Numbered from the stretch's first letter, positions 8,878 to 17,414 are shown. The stretch: 64,000 nt of DNA from a bacterium (GCA_016124445.1 WGNR01000016.1:62001-126000); one strand, 5' to 3'. Notes: generated by a model not told the origin, from the sequence alone. Numbers and translations are program-made.

Positions 8878-9160
8878 CCTCATTGTGGCGGATAATTAGC
8901 CCCTCTTGCAAGCTGCTAGGATTGAAATGGCTGATTGTTTCCTCGGAGCGTAGCGAATGCTCCCCCTCTTGAAAAAAAACGGCCGGGTCGCACTGGCGTC
9001 TGGCCAGTGCGAATGCGGTAGCCATCGCGAAGATCTTTCATTCTGAAATTGCACCTGCTTTATGTGTTTCGGACGGCACGAGGTGACGATGCTGAAGGAA
9101 ACTGGCGAGACACCAGTGGTACACAGAATGCTTGAGCCTTTCTACTATGCCACCCTGCCG
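8878..9160. repeat. Copy B: composite dispersed repeat
   Basis: Most of the 443 bp gap between 8726 and 9170 is this element. It contains the 47 bp block 8878-8924 (shared with copy A), a short palindrome CACTGGCGTCTGGCCAGTGC at 8991-9010 followed by GAATGCGGTAGCC, and an inverted related palindrome ACTGGCGAGACACCAGT at 9101-9117 followed by the ~43 bp tail shared with copies A and C. The two palindromes therefore bracket a ~90 bp core as inverted arms. No coding potential was seen in the gap. Confidence 0.7.
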
Positions 9161-9169
9161 TTTCAGGAA

Positions 9170-9559
9170 TCACTCCTCGGACATCCTTAGCAGTGCCGCC
9201 ATCACCTCACGCATTTCATTTGATTGGAAAACTTCCCCCAGTTTTTCCTTGAAGTCATTCTCATCTGAGATCTCGCAGCCTTTCCCTTTTACCTTGTCGT
9301 ATAGTTTCGCTGGATACAGACTGATCGGGTCGAATTCGATGGTGCAAACCCCGAAGGTATAGCTATTCGCGGGAACGTTAATCTCGAAAGTGTATATGTC
9401 GCTTTTTTCGCTTCTCTTGACGCCTAACCTCTGTCTGACTCTGCCTTCCAATTTCCCGCGAGTTTTGTTCGTAAGTAAGCCAGCTTGCTCCGTGAGAACG
9501 TCACGAGGAGTTCGTCGGTTGTCCGCTGCTGGCAGTTCGCCCCAAAGATCATCTGGCAT
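9170..9559 (-). CDS. Unknown 129-residue protein paired with EEP nuclease
   Basis: A small, soluble, charged protein without signal peptide or membrane segment. The centre looks like a beta-rich domain (SDIYTFEINVPANSYTFGVC) and the C-terminus like helices (DFKEKLGEVFQSNEMREVMA). A good Shine-Dalgarno (GAGGTGA) sits just before the ATG. The upstream EEP-nuclease gene ends 18 bp before it, so the two are probably co-transcribed and functionally linked. No family recognised; it could be an effector-associated or regulatory partner. Confidence 0.6.
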   Translation of the reverse strand: MPDDLWGELPAADNRRTPRDVLTEQAGLLTNKTRGKLEGRVRQRLGVKRSEKSDIYTFEINVPANSYTFGVCTIEFDPISLYPAKLYDKVKGKGCEISDENDFKEKLGEVFQSNEMREVMAALLRMSEE

Positions 9560-9577
9560 TTTTCACCTCATAAATTC

Positions 9578-10381
9578 TCAAACAAAGTCGAAGGCAAACT
9601 TCAATGGCAGGTGATCAGACGCAGTTTTCTCATCGGGTCTGCCATTACTTTTTAGTAGTGAGCAAGTACCGACTCTCGAAAGTACTGCCAATTCCTTGTC
9701 GAGGAACAATTCGATCAGATCAGGACGAACCAATACCTGATCAAAGATATTCCAAAAGTAGCAAACAGTTGTAGAATTTCGGTAAAAGTAGGTTCCTGGA
9801 GGTGTCTTTGCATATTCTGACCACATGGGATTGTAGAAAAACCTTCTATCTTTTCCGTGCACTGTCCTACTTTTTTCCAATGCAACGTCCCGTGACAACA
9901 CCGCATGGAATGACTCAGAATCAACTAGGCCCTTCTCAAACGGATTCATATTCAAATCTCCAACGACGACGGTCCGCGAGTGCCCGAGTTCCTCCTCCGT
10001 TTCGTATATTTGCCTCGCAACTCTTGTGGCTAGGCTGGCCTGCGCGTGTTCATCGAGGTACATCTTGCTACCCAAGTGTGCGGCAACAAGGATGAATTCC
10101 TGGCCAATCAGAGGGCGAACAACTCGTATTGAAACGTCGGAATCATCGTAAACTGGTCGAATTTGACTTTTAGGCAAACGACTAAAAATACGGATGATTC
10201 TAGACGGGGAGTCGTGGAGTCGGTATCTCGCCTCTCTGGGATTTAGAGCGTCGAGAAGGTTGGATACCGTGTCATGGCACTCCGCCAGGATAACAAGGTC
10301 AGCGTCATGTTGATTTGCAAGCTTTCCGACCAAATCGGCTATTGGATTCTTCTTCAAGTTCCAAAACAAAGTTTTAAACAT
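9578..10381 (-). CDS. Endonuclease/exonuclease/phosphatase (EEP) family protein
   Basis: A 267-residue EEP-fold enzyme without a secretion signal. The catalytic set can be followed in order: FKTLFWNLKKNP (Asn), LVILAECHD (metal-binding Glu), LVAAHLGS, TVVVGDLNMNPFE (Asp and Asn), and the C-terminal TASDHLPLKFAF (Asp-His). All active-site residues are present, so it should be a Mg-dependent phosphodiesterase acting on nucleic acid, nucleotide or lipid. The ATG at 10381 starts the first beta strand; an in-frame start at 10477 would begin inside the repeat. Together with the small downstream gene it lies between repeat copies B and C. Confidence 0.82.
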   Translation of the reverse strand: MFKTLFWNLKKNPIADLVGKLANQHDADLVILAECHDTVSNLLDALNPREARYRLHDSPSRIIRIFSRLPKSQIRPVYDDSDVSIRVVRPLIGQEFILVAAHLGSKMYLDEHAQASLATRVARQIYETEEELGHSRTVVVGDLNMNPFEKGLVDSESFHAVLSRDVALEKSRTVHGKDRRFFYNPMWSEYAKTPPGTYFYRNSTTVCYFWNIFDQVLVRPDLIELFLDKELAVLSRVGTCSLLKSNGRPDEKTASDHLPLKFAFDFV

Positions 10382-10436
10382 TATGGTCTCGTAAGGCGGC
10401 CGGATCGCACGGGAAACGTGCATTCTAGGGTCTTTC

Positions 10437-10601
10437 ATTGGCGTCTCGCCAGTGCGAATGCAGTAGCCGTCATGCAAGCACCTTTTTGTTTAGCTGCTCC
10501 GAGCATTTGCAAGTATCGCATAATCTGACCCCAACAGAAAACACTGGCGAGACGCCAGTCGCACACCCTATGATTGAGTTGACGTATGCTTCCTGCCCGC
10601 C
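10437..10601. repeat. Copy C: composite dispersed repeat
   Basis: The left arm CATTGGCGTCTCGCCAGTG (10437-10455), followed by CGAATGCAGTAGCC, matches the left arm of copy B. The right arm ACACTGGCGAGACGCCAGT begins at 10541 and is followed by CGCACACCCTATGATTGAG, matching the right arms of copies A and B. The two palindromic arms are inverted relative to each other around an ~85 bp core. The element lies in the divergent gap between the EEP gene and the sulfatase. Confidence 0.7.
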
Positions 10602-10651
10602 AAGCTTTTGATCTTGTGCGAATAGTTTGAACCCGCCTGAACTGCAAACCT

Positions 10652-12055
10652 ATGCGACTTTTCCTCCTTGCTTTGCTTGCGCTCACTCCCTTTGGCTCGC
10701 TTCGGGCCGAGGGGCATCGCCCTCCTAACTTCATCGTCGTACTGTGCGATAACCTGGGCTATGGCGACGTCGGTTGTTTTGGCTCGAAGGTGCATCGCAC
10801 GCCGCGGTTGGATCGGATGGCGGCGGAGGGGATGAAGTTTACGGATCTGTATGCGGCCAGTGGCGTGTGTACGCCTTCGCGGGCCGCTTTGTTGACTGGT
10901 TGTTATCCGCCGCGGGTCAACATGCATGTCAGCGACTTGGGCGGGGCCGTGCTGCAGCCGGTTTCTCCGAAGGGGTTGGCGCCGGATGAAATTACGATCG
11001 CGGAACTTTTGAAGACGAAAGGGTACGCGACCACGATCATCGGCAAGTGGCACCTGGGGGACCAGCTTCCTTTCCTGCCGACGCGGCAAGGATTCGACTC
11101 GTTCTATGGGATTCCGTATAGCGACGACATGACGCCTCGGGAAGGCAAACCGTGGCCTGACTTGCCGCTGATGCGGGACGAGGTCGTGATCGACGCGCCG
11201 GTCGATTTGAATGACGCGACAAAGCTGTACACCGAAGAGACGATTCGTTTCATCACCGAAAACCGCGACCGGCCGTTCTTCGTTTACCTGCCCCAGGCGA
11301 TGCCGGGCAGTACCCGGGCTCCGTACGCCAGCGACTCGTTTCGCGGGAAGAGCCAGAACGGACCGTGGGGGGATTCGGTTGAAGAACTAGACTGGTCGAT
11401 GGGCGAGATCCTCGACGCTTTGAAGCGGCTTAAGCTTGATGACAACACGCTGGTGATCTGGACCAGCGATAACGGTGCCCCGCGCCGCAGTCCCATGCAA
11501 GGCTCGAACCTGCCGCTGTCTGGCTGGGGATACACGACGGCGGAAGGAGGCATGCGGGTTCCGACGATTGCCTGGTGGCCAGGCACCGTGCCGGCCGGGA
11601 CCGAGTGCCACGAGGTCGCCTCGCTGATGGACCTTTACCCCACGCTCGCGAAGCTGGCCGGAGCGAAGCCGCCCGAAGACCGCACTATCGACGGCAAAGA
11701 CATCTATCCGCTGTTGGCTGGCGAGCCTGAGGCGAAGTCGCCACACGAAGCGTTTTTCTACTTCATGTTCGATCAACTACAAGCCGTGCGCAGCGGCCCG
11801 TGGAAGTTGTACCTGCCGCTTGAGCAAGTCCGGGGAGGCTGGCAGGGAGAAAAAGATGCGTTCGCGAAGCCGCGACTTTTCAACCTGGTAAGGGACCTGC
11901 AGGAAACCAGGAACGTAGTCGCCGAGCATCCGGAAGTGGTCGAAAGATTGACCTCCCTGGCCGCGAAGATGCAAGCCGACATCGGAGAAGAGAACAGCCC
12001 CGGCCGCCGCCCAGCGGGATTTGTGCCGAAGCCGACACCGCGGGTGTTGCCGTAG
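10652..12055 (+). CDS. Secreted arylsulfatase-family protein
   Basis: A 467-residue sulfatase of the alkaline-phosphatase superfamily. A Sec signal (MRLFLLALLALTPFGSLRAE) is followed by the metal-binding start NFIVVLCDNLGYGDVG and the formylglycine motif GVCTPSRAALLTG, whose Cys73 is converted to formylglycine by the sulfatase-modifying enzyme. GKWHLGD and the later LVIWTSDNGAPR supply further metal and substrate ligands. Marine planctomycetes carry many such enzymes for sulfated algal polysaccharides; the substrate is not evident here. No modifying enzyme gene lies nearby. Confidence 0.92.
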   Translation: MRLFLLALLALTPFGSLRAEGHRPPNFIVVLCDNLGYGDVGCFGSKVHRTPRLDRMAAEGMKFTDLYAASGVCTPSRAALLTGCYPPRVNMHVSDLGGAVLQPVSPKGLAPDEITIAELLKTKGYATTIIGKWHLGDQLPFLPTRQGFDSFYGIPYSDDMTPREGKPWPDLPLMRDEVVIDAPVDLNDATKLYTEETIRFITENRDRPFFVYLPQAMPGSTRAPYASDSFRGKSQNGPWGDSVEELDWSMGEILDALKRLKLDDNTLVIWTSDNGAPRRSPMQGSNLPLSGWGYTTAEGGMRVPTIAWWPGTVPAGTECHEVASLMDLYPTLAKLAGAKPPEDRTIDGKDIYPLLAGEPEAKSPHEAFFYFMFDQLQAVRSGPWKLYLPLEQVRGGWQGEKDAFAKPRLFNLVRDLQETRNVVAEHPEVVERLTSLAAKMQADIGEENSPGRRPAGFVPKPTPRVLP

Positions 12056-12076
12056 CGGCCACCCGTCGATTGCTCC

Positions 12077-12472
12077 CTACAACAGCTCAAGATGCCCAGT
12101 AATCTCATCGATCTTCTCGGCGTCGTCTGGGCCAATCGCCAAACAGGTTCGAGTCGGTTCGCCGTGGAACTCGGTCTTGCCGCTATCGGCGATCAAGTGG
12201 ACTTCGATTCCAGCGGCGACAGCCTTGTCGTAGATTGCCATCAACTCTTCTTCGCTGTTTGCCCGGCAGCAGACTTTCGCGAATGCTCCGGTCAGCCAGG
12301 TGCGCTCGACTTCGGAAAAGTCATTTAATGAAACTGAGCCTTGTTCCTGCAAGCGACGACAGATGAATGACATCGAGGCGTGGGCTCCCTGAGCGATCTG
12401 CTTGCCACGACGCATCTTCAGGTCGTGTCGCATGACAATCACTTGCTTGATTCTGGTTGGTTCGTTGCTCAA
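12077..12472 (-). CDS. pth2: Peptidyl-tRNA hydrolase, Pth2 type
   Basis: A 131-residue Pth2-like enzyme that releases peptides from peptidyl-tRNA. The N-terminal KQVIVMRHDLKMRRGKQIAQ and GAHASM correspond to the archaeal/eukaryal Pth2 core (K-x-G-K-xx-AQ-xx-H), and the C-terminus has FHGEPTRTCLAIGPDDAEKI followed by DEITGHLELL, the usual ending. Pth2 is uncommon in bacteria compared with Pth. It is convergent with the sulfatase, 21 bp apart. Confidence 0.85.
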   Translation of the reverse strand: MSNEPTRIKQVIVMRHDLKMRRGKQIAQGAHASMSFICRRLQEQGSVSLNDFSEVERTWLTGAFAKVCCRANSEEELMAIYDKAVAAGIEVHLIADSGKTEFHGEPTRTCLAIGPDDAEKIDEITGHLELL

Positions 12473-12627
12473 TTCGCCGATCCTCTTTCCAAGTCACTGA
12501 CGGTAGGTTCAACCCGTCAGCGCAACGATTTAAAAGCCATTGAATTTGTTGACTTTTGCTACCGCCTACTCTAGGTTGGTTTTTTTGATTCTAGCAAAAC
12601 TAACATCCGTCTATATGAGGACTAACT

Positions 12628-13149
12628 ATGGGACTTTGGAGCACGATCAAGGGTTGGTTTAATATTGGCGGCGTGTCAGTCCAGATCGTCGAGGTCGACG
12701 ATCCTTTTCCGCATAACCACACCATGATGAATGGCAAATTCGTTCTCACCACGAAGACAGCCCACACGATTTTAGGGATCACCAGCGAGTTTTTTCTGGA
12801 ACGCACGACGAAGGACAAAGAGGGTAATGACCAGACCGAGAAAACATCGCTCGGCGTCGAACGCACTACGGACATCAAGATACGAACCGACTTCCCATTC
12901 GAGTTGACGCCTGAAGAGTCCAAAGAGTTAACCTTCCATATTAGTGACATTGACATGGACGGGGTCCTGGGAAAGATGGCCAAGTCTGGCGGCATGATGG
13001 GAATGCTGGGCCAAGCCGCGAAGTTCGCTGGCAGTTTCAGCGACAAAGGGATCGTGAGATATTACGTCGAGGTGACCGCCGACGTGAAAGGAACCCCCTT
13101 CGATCCTTCGGACAAACGAGAGATTCGCGTGGGTGGTTCCAGCTCTTAA
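12628..13149 (+). CDS. Cytosolic beta-rich protein, arrestin/Spo0M-like
   Basis: A 173-residue protein without signal peptide. The start (MGLWSTIKGWFNIGGVSVQI) and alternating beta strands (GKFVLTTKTAHTILGITSEF, then TDIKIRTDFPFELTPEESKE) recall the N-terminal arrestin-like domain of Spo0M-family proteins, and KGTPFDPSDKREIRV is a typical terminal strand. A Met/Gly-rich insert (GGMMGMLGQAAKFAG) near residues 117-131 is unusual. A GAGGA ribosome-binding site lies 8 bp before the ATG. The family call is tentative; role unknown. Confidence 0.5.
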   Translation: MGLWSTIKGWFNIGGVSVQIVEVDDPFPHNHTMMNGKFVLTTKTAHTILGITSEFFLERTTKDKEGNDQTEKTSLGVERTTDIKIRTDFPFELTPEESKELTFHISDIDMDGVLGKMAKSGGMMGMLGQAAKFAGSFSDKGIVRYYVEVTADVKGTPFDPSDKREIRVGGSSS

Positions 13150-13162
13150 GCGTCGCTTGCGA

Positions 13163-13711
13163 TTAGCCTGCTCTCAACTGTTCGCGCACATCCATCAACG
13201 CAAACCCCAGCAGATTCTGCCCCTGCCAGGCTGCTGGATCTTGGACGCGCTCATCATTGGCCCTCAGTCCGATCCCCCACAGGCGATCGTGAGGGCTGGC
13301 TTCCACGAGAACCGCGTTTTCCGTTTCGAGCAGGAACTCTTTTAGCTGTTCGTTCTGACTGAACTTGGCCAAGTTGCCTTCGGTGACAAGTCGGCGGGCA
13401 TTCTGTTTCCAGACGGCATCATTGAAGTTCTTTACCTGGCGGCCGAGTGCTTTGACGTCATAGGGATGGAGGCAATCCAGAATCTGTGCGAGAGACTCTT
13501 CATCTTGAAACAAGCGGGCCTTGCCTGCCATCATCCAATGCTCGGCCGTGGGATAAAGCACGCCGTCGACGGTGAATGCGGACTGGTACCACTGGCTCAG
13601 GCACGTCTTGATGATCTTCCCTGATCGTGAAGGCCGATGCCCCCAGAAGTAGAGATATTCAAAGCATTCGCCATCGGCGGAGCGTTTTCGCAGGGTCTCG
13701 ATATCAAGCAT
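13163..13711 (-). CDS. NADAR (YbiA-like) domain protein
   Basis: A 182-residue NADAR protein. Characteristic pieces are LYFWGHRPS, LSQWYQSAFTVDGVLYPTAE with the following HWMMAGKARLF, VWKQNARRLVTEGNLAKFSQ, and the C-terminal VEASPHDRLWGIGL with QGQNLLGFALMDVRE. NADAR enzymes are N-glycosidases; some act in riboflavin pathway damage control and others remove ADP-ribose from guanine or act in NAD-linked defence. The ATG at 13711 is preferred to a TTG two codons upstream. It converges with the arrestin-like gene. Confidence 0.88.
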   Translation of the reverse strand: MLDIETLRKRSADGECFEYLYFWGHRPSRSGKIIKTCLSQWYQSAFTVDGVLYPTAEHWMMAGKARLFQDEESLAQILDCLHPYDVKALGRQVKNFNDAVWKQNARRLVTEGNLAKFSQNEQLKEFLLETENAVLVEASPHDRLWGIGLRANDERVQDPAAWQGQNLLGFALMDVREQLRAG

Positions 13712-13995
13712 GGCCAAGTCGTCATGAAGTGTTTTTTAGGGGGACATCGTTTCAACGGAATGGGTTCGTTGGCAACATCGGCAACCTGTTGTGGCGCGAT
13801 GATAGCATAGTACGTTCCCCCCCATACCGGTATCTTCCCTCGTGCATGCAAATAGTGCTACACAGATCTTTAGCCAGTCTTCACCCTTTTCGAGTCGGCC
13901 TGACTCAAATTCAATCTTTCAGCATTCGTTCGCGATCTGTTAACTTCTTGCCCATACAAATCTCTTCAGGGGCAACTGCAGAGGATCTCTTTTGG

Positions 13996-16383
13996 ATGGC
14001 CTTATTCATGCGCACCGTCAGTAAACGTTATCGTGGTTTCCAACCGTTGGTTGATACTCTGGAAGAACGCCGGGTCTTGTGTGCCTCGGGGGTCATGGAT
14101 CAGGCCATTGCAGTTAATCCCGCGGTGAACCAGGCAGATGCATTGCCGGTACCTGACTTGCAGTTTCAACCAGTTGCATCGAGTGCCGCAGAAGCGGCTG
14201 GCGTTGCTGCTGCGAGTGGTGCCGCGGCGGTTGCCGATCCTCTGACGCCGGATGCTCCGCTTTCCGATACGTTTCTCTTGAACAGCAACCCTGGGGCGAC
14301 ACATACGATCTATCTCGATTTCAATGGTGACACGACTAGCGGCACCATCTGGAATACCAACTTCAATCGCGGCCGCGACATTGTCACGCCTGCTTATGAT
14401 TTCACCGGGGATGCCGGCTTCAGCGATGCCGAACTGCAGCGGATTCAAGACATCTGGAAGCGCGTTGCTGAAGACTTCGCACCATTCGACGTCAACGTAA
14501 CAACGCAAGACCCTGGTAGCGACGCGCTGATCAACAGCGGCGGCAACGACACGACCTGGGGCGTACGCGTGGTGATTGGCGGTAGCGGCAATTGGTACGC
14601 TTCGAATGTCGGTGGTGTGGCCTACGTGGGCTCGTTCAATTGGAACAGCGATACGCCGGTATTCGTGTTTGAAAATAACCTGGGCAATGGTAACGAGAAG
14701 TACACCGCCGAAGCGATCAGCCACGAAGCAGGCCACGCTCTGGGGCTTTCGCACGATGGCAACTCGAGCAGCAGCTACTACGCCGGCCAAGGGAGCGGAG
14801 AAACTAGCTGGGCTCCGATCATGGGTGTCGGTTACTACCAGAACCTGACCCAGTGGAGCAAAGGGGAGTACGCCGGGGCCAACAACCAGGAAGACGACCT
14901 CGCAATCATCACCACTCAGAACGGCTTTGGCTACCGTGCCGACGATCATGGCAATACCGATGGAACGGCCGATGCACTAGCGGTCAGCGGCAGCACCGTC
15001 ACCGGTTCGGGCATCATTGAAAAGAACACCGATACCGACGTCTTCTCGTTCACCACCGGAGCAGGCCTGGTCGATCTGACGATCAATCCGGCGGCACGGG
15101 GAGCCAATCTCGATGTCCTGGCCGAACTGTACGATTCCAACGGAATCTTGGTGGCCAGCAGCAACCCGGCCGATTCGCTTTCAAGCGAGATCACTGCCAA
15201 CCTGGCGGCAGGGCAATACTTCCTGCATATCTCGGGCACCGGCAAAGGGGATCCGCTGACAACCGGATACACCGACTACGGCAGCTTGGGCCAATACACG
15301 ATCAGCGGCACTGTGGCCGATGTTTCCGGGACCGATTCGCTGGCAATCGCTCCGCTGAGCGCCGTCAAAGCGGAAGGGAATAGCGGTTCGACCGAATTCA
15401 CGTTCCAGGTTACGCGGACCGGTGATTTGTCGACGACAAGTACCGTCAATTGGAACGTGGTCGGCAACGGAGTCACCGGTGCCGACTTTGTCGGTGGAGC
15501 TTTGCCGGGCGGAGCTTTGCAATTCGACCCCACTGATACAACCAAAACCATCACCGTGATGGTTCAAGGAGACGTGCTTCCTGAAGGGGACGAGCAATTC
15601 AGCGTCGTGCTTTCCGGGGCTTCGACCGACACCACCATCACGACCAGCAGTGCCAGTGGCACCATTCTGAACGACGACGTACCGCCAGGCATCACGGTTA
15701 CGCCAACCAGCGGCTTGGTGACCAGCGAAAATGGAACGTCGGCATCGTTTGACGTCGTGCTGAATTCCAAGCCAACCGATGACGTAGTCATCACGCTTTA
15801 TTCGTCCAATACGGCGGAAGGAACGATCGACAAGTCGACGCTAACCTTCACGCCAGACGATTGGGACCAGGCCCAAACCGTGACCGTGACCGGGGTCGAC
15901 GATACCGTTCGCGACGGAACGCAAACCTTCTCGATCGTCCTGGAAGCGGCAACCAGCAACGACCTGTCGTACGACGGGATCGACCCGACCGATGTCTCCG
16001 TAAGCAACACCGACAACGAACGACGCGGCCGCGGCAATGGCGGCGGTGGAGGAGGTGGTGGCCGAGGACACCGCATCTTTGGTTTCTCCGGGGCATCCGG
16101 GTGGGCCGACGCGGCGTACTTGTCTTTCGAGGACCAATGGACTACATCGCAGGGAATTCTCGACGACGACAGCTCGGGCGAAGATTCTTCCGAAGACAAC
16201 ACTGGTAATTGCCTGGGCAATCGCCCTGTACAGGTTGCTGGTAACGCGGTCAACCGACCGAGCAATAGTGACTTGTTGACCATTGTCAGCAACAACCAAT
16301 CGCAGCACTCCGGTGGCCATAGTCACTACGAATCGGCCGTGGAGCAAATCTTCGCGACTTCGTTCGGGAGTTGGTTTGACTAG
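13996..16383 (+). CDS. Exported zinc metalloprotease with PPC and Calx-beta domains
   Basis: About 795 residues. The N-terminus lacks an ordinary signal peptide and has RYRGFQPLVDTLEERRVL, a variant of the planctomycete LEPR-type N-terminal motif found on large surface or secreted proteins. The catalytic centre HEAGHALGLSHD (His243, Glu244, His247, His253) is the HExxHxxGxxH zinc signature of metzincins. It is followed by a pre-peptidase C-terminal-like domain (DTDVFSFTTGAGLVDLTINP, near 340-430), a Calx-beta domain (GNSGSTEFTFQVTRTGDLST, near 455-550), another beta sandwich, and a glycine-rich stretch before the C-terminus. A GAGG sequence lies 11 bp before the ATG; an alternative ATG is at 14008. 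A reading from 13627 would overlap NADAR and is rejected. Confidence 0.85.
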   Translation: MALFMRTVSKRYRGFQPLVDTLEERRVLCASGVMDQAIAVNPAVNQADALPVPDLQFQPVASSAAEAAGVAAASGAAAVADPLTPDAPLSDTFLLNSNPGATHTIYLDFNGDTTSGTIWNTNFNRGRDIVTPAYDFTGDAGFSDAELQRIQDIWKRVAEDFAPFDVNVTTQDPGSDALINSGGNDTTWGVRVVIGGSGNWYASNVGGVAYVGSFNWNSDTPVFVFENNLGNGNEKYTAEAISHEAGHALGLSHDGNSSSSYYAGQGSGETSWAPIMGVGYYQNLTQWSKGEYAGANNQEDDLAIITTQNGFGYRADDHGNTDGTADALAVSGSTVTGSGIIEKNTDTDVFSFTTGAGLVDLTINPAARGANLDVLAELYDSNGILVASSNPADSLSSEITANLAAGQYFLHISGTGKGDPLTTGYTDYGSLGQYTISGTVADVSGTDSLAIAPLSAVKAEGNSGSTEFTFQVTRTGDLSTTSTVNWNVVGNGVTGADFVGGALPGGALQFDPTDTTKTITVMVQGDVLPEGDEQFSVVLSGASTDTTITTSSASGTILNDDVPPGITVTPTSGLVTSENGTSASFDVVLNSKPTDDVVITLYSSNTAEGTIDKSTLTFTPDDWDQAQTVTVTGVDDTVRDGTQTFSIVLEAATSNDLSYDGIDPTDVSVSNTDNERRGRGNGGGGGGGGRGHRIFGFSGASGWADAAYLSFEDQWTTSQGILDDDSSGEDSSEDNTGNCLGNRPVQVAGNAVNRPSNSDLLTIVSNNQSQHSGGHSHYESAVEQIFATSFGSWFD

Positions 16384-16410
16384 TGCTTTGAGTGCTTGAA
16401 GAAAATAATG

Positions 16411-16444
16411 AGGCCGGCTTCCTGTTGGGAGCCGGCCTTTTTTG
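16411..16444 (+). terminator. Intrinsic terminator after the metalloprotease
   Basis: AGGCCGGCT and AGCCGGCCT form a 9 bp stem with a 12-base loop, directly followed by a T-run. It lies 28 bp after the metalloprotease stop. Confidence 0.9.
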
Positions 16445-16561
16445 TTGGGGTTTAGTTTCTATGGTAGAACATGTTTGCCGGCGACTTATGAATTCAGATT
16501 TTCCAGTGTCATGCAGCAAGAGTCCGTAGTCCTGGGTCGAGCTAAATAGAGGATTGAAACA

Positions 16562-17368
16562 ATGGAAACGGTGTCTGACCTACTAGATCAAATCCTCCTG
16601 GAAATCGCGGCATCAAAGAACGCTCGTATCCAAGGTAAGGAGCTTACCGCTTTCTGTGGAGTCGCCGGTTCCGAGTACGATCATGAACTGATGGTTGTTG
16701 GGCGAGCCGTCAACGGCGGGACAGACGGCTGGAACGCGGAGCAAGTTGCCGACGAAGCCTTTCGTCGAGAGACCATCGAGAATCTGTTGGAGAAACGGGA
16801 CCAGAAGCGTTTGCAGTGGGTGCTTGGATGTTGGCAGAAGTCCGGACGGAGGTGTAACGATTGCAATGCACGATTTCAAAGACGATCGAAGCAATGTCCT
16901 GAATGTAACAGCGATAACACCAGGAAGCTCTACAATACGGCCAAATCGCAGTTTTGGCGTGTGATTCGGAGGGTCGTCCTCAATTTGGAATTTGGCCAGA
17001 ATTCACAGACCTCGTGGGCGAATCAAGTTGCTTGGACCAACCTATACAAAGTATCTCCGCATGGTGGTGGCAACCCTTCGTCGGCGCTTTGCTCGCTGCA
17101 ATGGAAGCATTGTGAGAAGATTTTGCGGCATGAGATCACTACTTGGAAACCACGCCGGATCTTATTCCTGGCAGGCTATGATTGGGCGAACAACTTTTGC
17201 AAGGCTCTCGGGATTCACGGTAGTGAATTAAAAGAGACGAGATTCGTCCAGTTCACAGGGATTCATTCCGAGACAAATGCGAAAGTTGTCGTCGGGCCGC
17301 ATCCTCAAGGCAAGCGGGTAAACTGCGAGCGAAGCTATGCTGCGGAACTTGTGAAGTGCTTCGCATGA
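16562..17368 (+). CDS. Zinc-ribbon protein, possibly uracil-DNA-glycosylase-like
   Basis: A 268-residue cytoplasmic protein. Four cysteines (98, 101, 112, 115; CNDC...CPEC) form a C-x2-C-x10-C-x2-C zinc ribbon. Around it are pieces that recall the uracil-DNA-glycosylase fold: HELMVVGRAVNGG near residue 41 (a motif-I-like loop), QVAWTNLYKVSPHGGGNPSS near 155, the strand RILFLAGYDWANNF, and a C-terminal VVVGPHPQGKRVNC where UDGs have a catalytic His. A GAGGA site precedes the ATG by 8 bp. It stands alone between a terminator and a convergent gene. The UDG relation is an inference from motif order only; treat as hypothetical otherwise. Confidence 0.4.
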   Translation: METVSDLLDQILLEIAASKNARIQGKELTAFCGVAGSEYDHELMVVGRAVNGGTDGWNAEQVADEAFRRETIENLLEKRDQKRLQWVLGCWQKSGRRCNDCNARFQRRSKQCPECNSDNTRKLYNTAKSQFWRVIRRVVLNLEFGQNSQTSWANQVAWTNLYKVSPHGGGNPSSALCSLQWKHCEKILRHEITTWKPRRILFLAGYDWANNFCKALGIHGSELKETRFVQFTGIHSETNAKVVVGPHPQGKRVNCERSYAAELVKCFA

Positions 17369-17376
17369 TCAATGGA

Positions 17377-17414
17377 GACGTGCCACGGGACGCTGGCAAT
17401 GGCAGTGGCACGTC
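17377..17414. terminator. Stem-loop between convergent genes
   Basis: GACGTGCCAC and GTGGCACGTC are perfect 10 bp arms with an 18-base loop. No T-run follows on either strand, so it may be a non-canonical terminator or a palindromic repeat. It lies 9 bp after the zinc-ribbon gene and 45 bp from the redoxin stop. Confidence 0.45.

Noticed and set aside
13163..13711. NADAR as part of a defence system with its neighbours
   Set aside because: Neighbouring genes (arrestin-like, metalloprotease) are in different orientations and show no nuclease or TIR-type partner; a housekeeping role is as likely.
13627..13995. N-terminal extension of the metalloprotease gene
   Set aside because: It overlaps the NADAR gene on the other strand, has no export signal and looks non-coding; the LEPR-like motif begins just after 13996.
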